Assembly (NCBI GenBank): GCA_023422635.1
Contig: JAFAGO010000056.1
Location: 1-42,599 of the forward strand
Length of the DNA stretch: 42,599 nucleotides
Reading direction: 5' to 3'
Source of the DNA: Bacteroidota bacterium
GTDB taxonomy: Bacteria; Bacteroidota; Bacteroidia; Flavobacteriales; Weeksellaceae
This document shows, in pieces, positions 40,603 to 42,599 of this stretch; position 1 is the first letter of the stretch; each line of letters begins with the position of its first letter. Position numbers and translations under genes: made by a program. Below the pieces are notes generated by a model. That model worked only from the letters and a program-made list of their open reading frames with translations. It was not told the DNA's origin and did no database searches.

Positions 40603-41079
40603 ATGAAAAGCATTTTCGGAATATTGGTAATGAGCGCTCTACTCTATTCTTGTGGAGCAAAACGAATGCATGCTGATGATTTGCCGAAAGACATTTCTGA
40701 AAAGCCAGCTCATGTACATACCTCGGAAAACATAAATACCGATCAAAATGAAATGTTTGATCCCAACGATGAAAAGAAAATGCAAGATCTGCTGAATGAA
40801 ATTGATGCTTTAATTGTTGCAGAAACCTGCTCTAACGCAGCAGATTGGAGGATTTCCCCATTGGGAGCAAAACCTTGCGGCGGACCATCGAAATACATTG
40901 CTTACCCAAAGGCAAAAGAAAGTGAAATATTGCCTAAAATCCAGCAATACAACGCGCTTCAAAATGCATACAATAAAGCGAATAATTTAAATTCTGATTG
41001 TGCTATTGTTCCACCACCTACAGGAATAGAATGCGAAAATGGTCGCGCAATTTTAATTCAATCAAAACCCAACCCATAA
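40603..41079 (+). CDS. Hypothetical lipoprotein with four conserved-looking Cys
   Basis: The 158-residue product has a lipoprotein signal (FGILVMSALLYSCGAK, lipid-bearing Cys17), an acidic, Asn/Asp-rich linker and a small folded part from about residue 58. The latter holds Cys76, Cys92, Cys133 and Cys144. ETCSNAADWRISPLGAKPCGGP and SDCAIVPPPTGIECENG suggest two disulfide bonds in the periplasm or at the surface. I recognise no named family, though the pattern GAKPCGGPSKYIAYP may recur in Bacteroidota lipoproteins. It is divergent from the helicase gene and convergent with the carbonic-anhydrase-like gene. Confidence 0.8.
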   Translation: MKSIFGILVMSALLYSCGAKRMHADDLPKDISEKPAHVHTSENINTDQNEMFDPNDEKKMQDLLNEIDALIVAETCSNAADWRISPLGAKPCGGPSKYIAYPKAKESEILPKIQQYNALQNAYNKANNLNSDCAIVPPPTGIECENGRAILIQSKPNP

Positions 41080-41121
41080 AATTAACGTTGAGTAAGAAAA
41101 AACGATGAAACTAATTCTTTT

Positions 41122-41634
41122 CTATTTGTACCAGGACGAATATTTCACATAGTTATTGGCAATTCTGTTGACTTCGCCCTCCAGTAATTCTGCAGAAATA
41201 TCTTTAATTTTTCGTGCTGGAACGCCGCCCCAAACTTCACCCGATTTAATATGAGTGCCTTGTGTAACTACAGAACCAGCGCCTACAATAGAGTTTTCTT
41301 CAACCAAACAATCATCCATTACAATTGCGCCCATTCCTATTAAAACATTATCTTCTATCGTGCAACCGTGCACAATCGCATTATGCCCAATAGAAACATT
41401 ATTGCCAATTTTTAAAGGGTATTTCTCGTAAGTACAGTGCAACATTACATTATCTTGAACATTTACTTTATCACCAAGATGAATAAAATGAACGTCGCCT
41501 CGAATTACTGCATTATACCAAACGCTACATTCTTCACCCATTACCACATCACCAATTATGGTTGCTGTTTCTGCTAAAAATGTACCTTCTCCAATTTGTG
41601 GTTTCTTGCCTAAAAGTTCTTTGATAATTGCCAT
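41122..41634 (-). CDS. Gamma-carbonic anhydrase family protein (left-handed beta helix)
   Basis: The protein shows the hexapeptide repeats of a left-handed beta helix (GDVVMGEECSVWYNAVIRGDV, then VNVQDNVMLHCTYEKYP) with the zinc ligands of gamma-type carbonic anhydrases visible as His in MLHC, and His in IGHNAIVHGC. The family (YrdA/PaaY) also includes members of unclear activity. The frame opens at 41673, but the ATG at 41634 (MAIIKELLGKKPQIGEG) starts the usual family N-terminus, giving 170 residues. It is trimeric and cytoplasmic by family knowledge. It is divergent from the Nfu-type gene. Confidence 0.92.
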   Translation of the reverse strand: MAIIKELLGKKPQIGEGTFLAETATIIGDVVMGEECSVWYNAVIRGDVHFIHLGDKVNVQDNVMLHCTYEKYPLKIGNNVSIGHNAIVHGCTIEDNVLIGMGAIVMDDCLVEENSIVGAGSVVTQGTHIKSGEVWGGVPARKIKDISAELLEGEVNRIANNYVKYSSWYK

Positions 41635-41686
41635 TTTGTTGTGTATTGGAATTTGTATCAATATAATTGACAAAGTCTACCATTGC

Positions 41687-41720
41687 TTGATGGTGTTCTG
41701 CAGTCAATTCTCTATTTTTG
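41687..41720 (+). promoter_or_regulatory. Promoter of the NifU-type gene
   Basis: TTG at 41687-41689, a 23-nt spacer and TATTTTTG at 41713-41720 match the Bacteroidota promoter pattern. The ATG at 41743 leaves a 5' UTR of about 17 nt. Confidence 0.6.
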
Positions 41721-41742
41721 TACTCTCAAATTTACAGATAAA

Positions 41743-42599
41743 ATGCGACAAATCCATATAGAAAGCACAGCAAATCCAAAGGTAATGAAGTTCGTTGCCG
41801 ATTACACCTTAATTCCTGGTTCGTTAGAATTGGACCGCAATTCGGATATTTCAGAAATTCCAATTGCGCAAGAATTATTCAATTATCCATTTGTTTCCCA
41901 GATTTTTATCACCGCAAACTTTATTGCCGTAGCAAAAGAAGACACCGTTGAATGGGATGCCGTTTCTACAAGTTTAAAAAATGTAATTGAAGACGAATTA
42001 TTAGCAAATCCACGTATTTACGTTCAAAAAAGAAAAGAAGTTTTCCCAATTTATGCGGAAATGACGCCTAATCCGAATGTGATGAAATTTGTTTCTTCTA
42101 AAATAATATTAGAAGGATTTGTTGAAGTAAAATCTCGTGATGAAGCCAATGATATTCCTTTAGCGAAAGCGATTTTAGATGAATTTAATTTTGCCGAAGA
42201 AGTATTCATCTCCGATAATTTTGTAGCGGTTACCAAAAACAATTCGGTGGAATGGCACGAAGTGATGACTCCCGTTCGAAGCCTAATTGCAGAATATTTA
42301 CAAAACGGAGGAAAGGTTTCCAACATTGCGCCTCAGCAACACGAAAGTCCAGTAGAAAAAATTATCAATCGCGAATATACCGATGATGAGCAGAAAATAT
42401 CAGATATTTTAACTGAATATGTAGCGCCTGCTGTGGAAAATGATGGTGGTAAAATTTCCTTAATGGAATATGATCGTGAACAAAAAACTGCTAAAATGCT
42501 TCTTCAAGGTGCATGTTCTGGTTGCCCAAGTTCCACCGCCACGCTTAAAAATGGAATTGAAAATATTTTAAAGCAATTTGTTCCAGATTTAGTGGAAAA
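41743..42599 (+). CDS. NifU/Nfu-type Fe-S cluster carrier with two Nfu_N domains (3' end cut)
   Basis: The frame runs open from ATG 41743 to the window end (285 codons, only the last residues missing). Two N-terminal Nfu_N domains can be seen, one starting RQIHIESTANPKVMKFVADY and one near residue 105 starting YAEMTPNPNVMKFVSSKII. They are followed by a C-terminal NifU domain with the Fe-S ligand motif GACSGCPSS (CxxC) and then LKNGIENILKQFVPD. Such proteins carry [4Fe-4S] clusters to target enzymes. Duplicated Nfu_N domains are, as far as I know, common in Flavobacteriia. The ORF is intact up to the cut. Confidence 0.92.
   Translation, partial: MRQIHIESTANPKVMKFVADYTLIPGSLELDRNSDISEIPIAQELFNYPFVSQIFITANFIAVAKEDTVEWDAVSTSLKNVIEDELLANPRIYVQKRKEVFPIYAEMTPNPNVMKFVSSKIILEGFVEVKSRDEANDIPLAKAILDEFNFAEEVFISDNFVAVTKNNSVEWHEVMTPVRSLIAEYLQNGGKVSNIAPQQHESPVEKIINREYTDDEQKISDILTEYVAPAVENDGGKISLMEYDREQKTAKMLLQGACSGCPSSTATLKNGIENILKQFVPDLVE

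Overview
The window looks like chromosomal DNA from a member of the Bacteroidota, most likely Flavobacteriia and perhaps the Chryseobacterium/Weeksellaceae group (the family-level guess is weak). The evidence is: AT-rich DNA; genes without Shine-Dalgarno sequences; repeated promoters of the Bacteroidota type (TTG, about 20 nt, TAnnTTTG); and lineage-typical families (DUF4290 beside murA, DUF4295 after rpmG, IPExxxVDY after rnc, a two-Nfu_N NifU protein, RibB with a degenerate RibA half).

Layout. 1-530: no gene, but two tandem strong promoters fire leftward, probably for an rRNA operon just outside the window. 531-2473: DUF4290 gene and murA. 2477-2939 (minus): a free-standing NIL-domain gene behind a leader that looks like a ribosome-controlled transcription attenuator (promoter, 17-codon ORF, intrinsic terminator). 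3145-8168: aminotransferase, murB, proC, an unknown gene, and ribB. 8247-11004: fmt (minus) and lnt (plus). 11211-12894: rpmB, rpmG, DUF4295 gene and ftsY. 13018-14380: GlsB-like membrane protein, a possible very small gene and an esterase-like lipoprotein.

14401-31460 (all minus) is one surface-polysaccharide locus of 15 genes. Transcription starts at the 31 kb end with an outer-membrane barrel, Wza-like export lipoprotein, Wzc-like tyrosine kinase/co-polymerase and ABC permease. A 395-nt spacer with 85-bp tandem repeats follows. Then come the ABC ATPase, an FkbM methyltransferase, three GT2 glycosyltransferases, a GH130-like beta-propeller protein, GT4, GT2, an EpsG-like polymerase and two GT4 enzymes. 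It mixes parts of ABC-dependent export (Wzm/Wzt) with an EpsG/Wzy-type polymerase and has no visible flippase, initiating phosphosugar transferase or sugar-nucleotide genes.

31778-42599 returns to housekeeping genes: glyA (minus); acpP, fabF, rnc, IPExxxVDY and pyk (plus); recX and a PIF1-like helicase (minus); a cysteine-rich lipoprotein; a gamma-carbonic anhydrase-like protein (minus); and an Nfu-type Fe-S protein cut by the window end.

The most interesting observations are the attenuator-like leader of the NIL gene, the GH130-like protein and mixed export logic in the polysaccharide locus, the 85-bp hairpin repeats with a compensatory base change, Asp in place of the catalytic Cys of MurA, and several genes whose promoter -7 box lies so close to the start codon that their mRNAs should be leaderless. 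No tRNA, complete rRNA gene, CRISPR array, insertion sequence or phage gene was seen.
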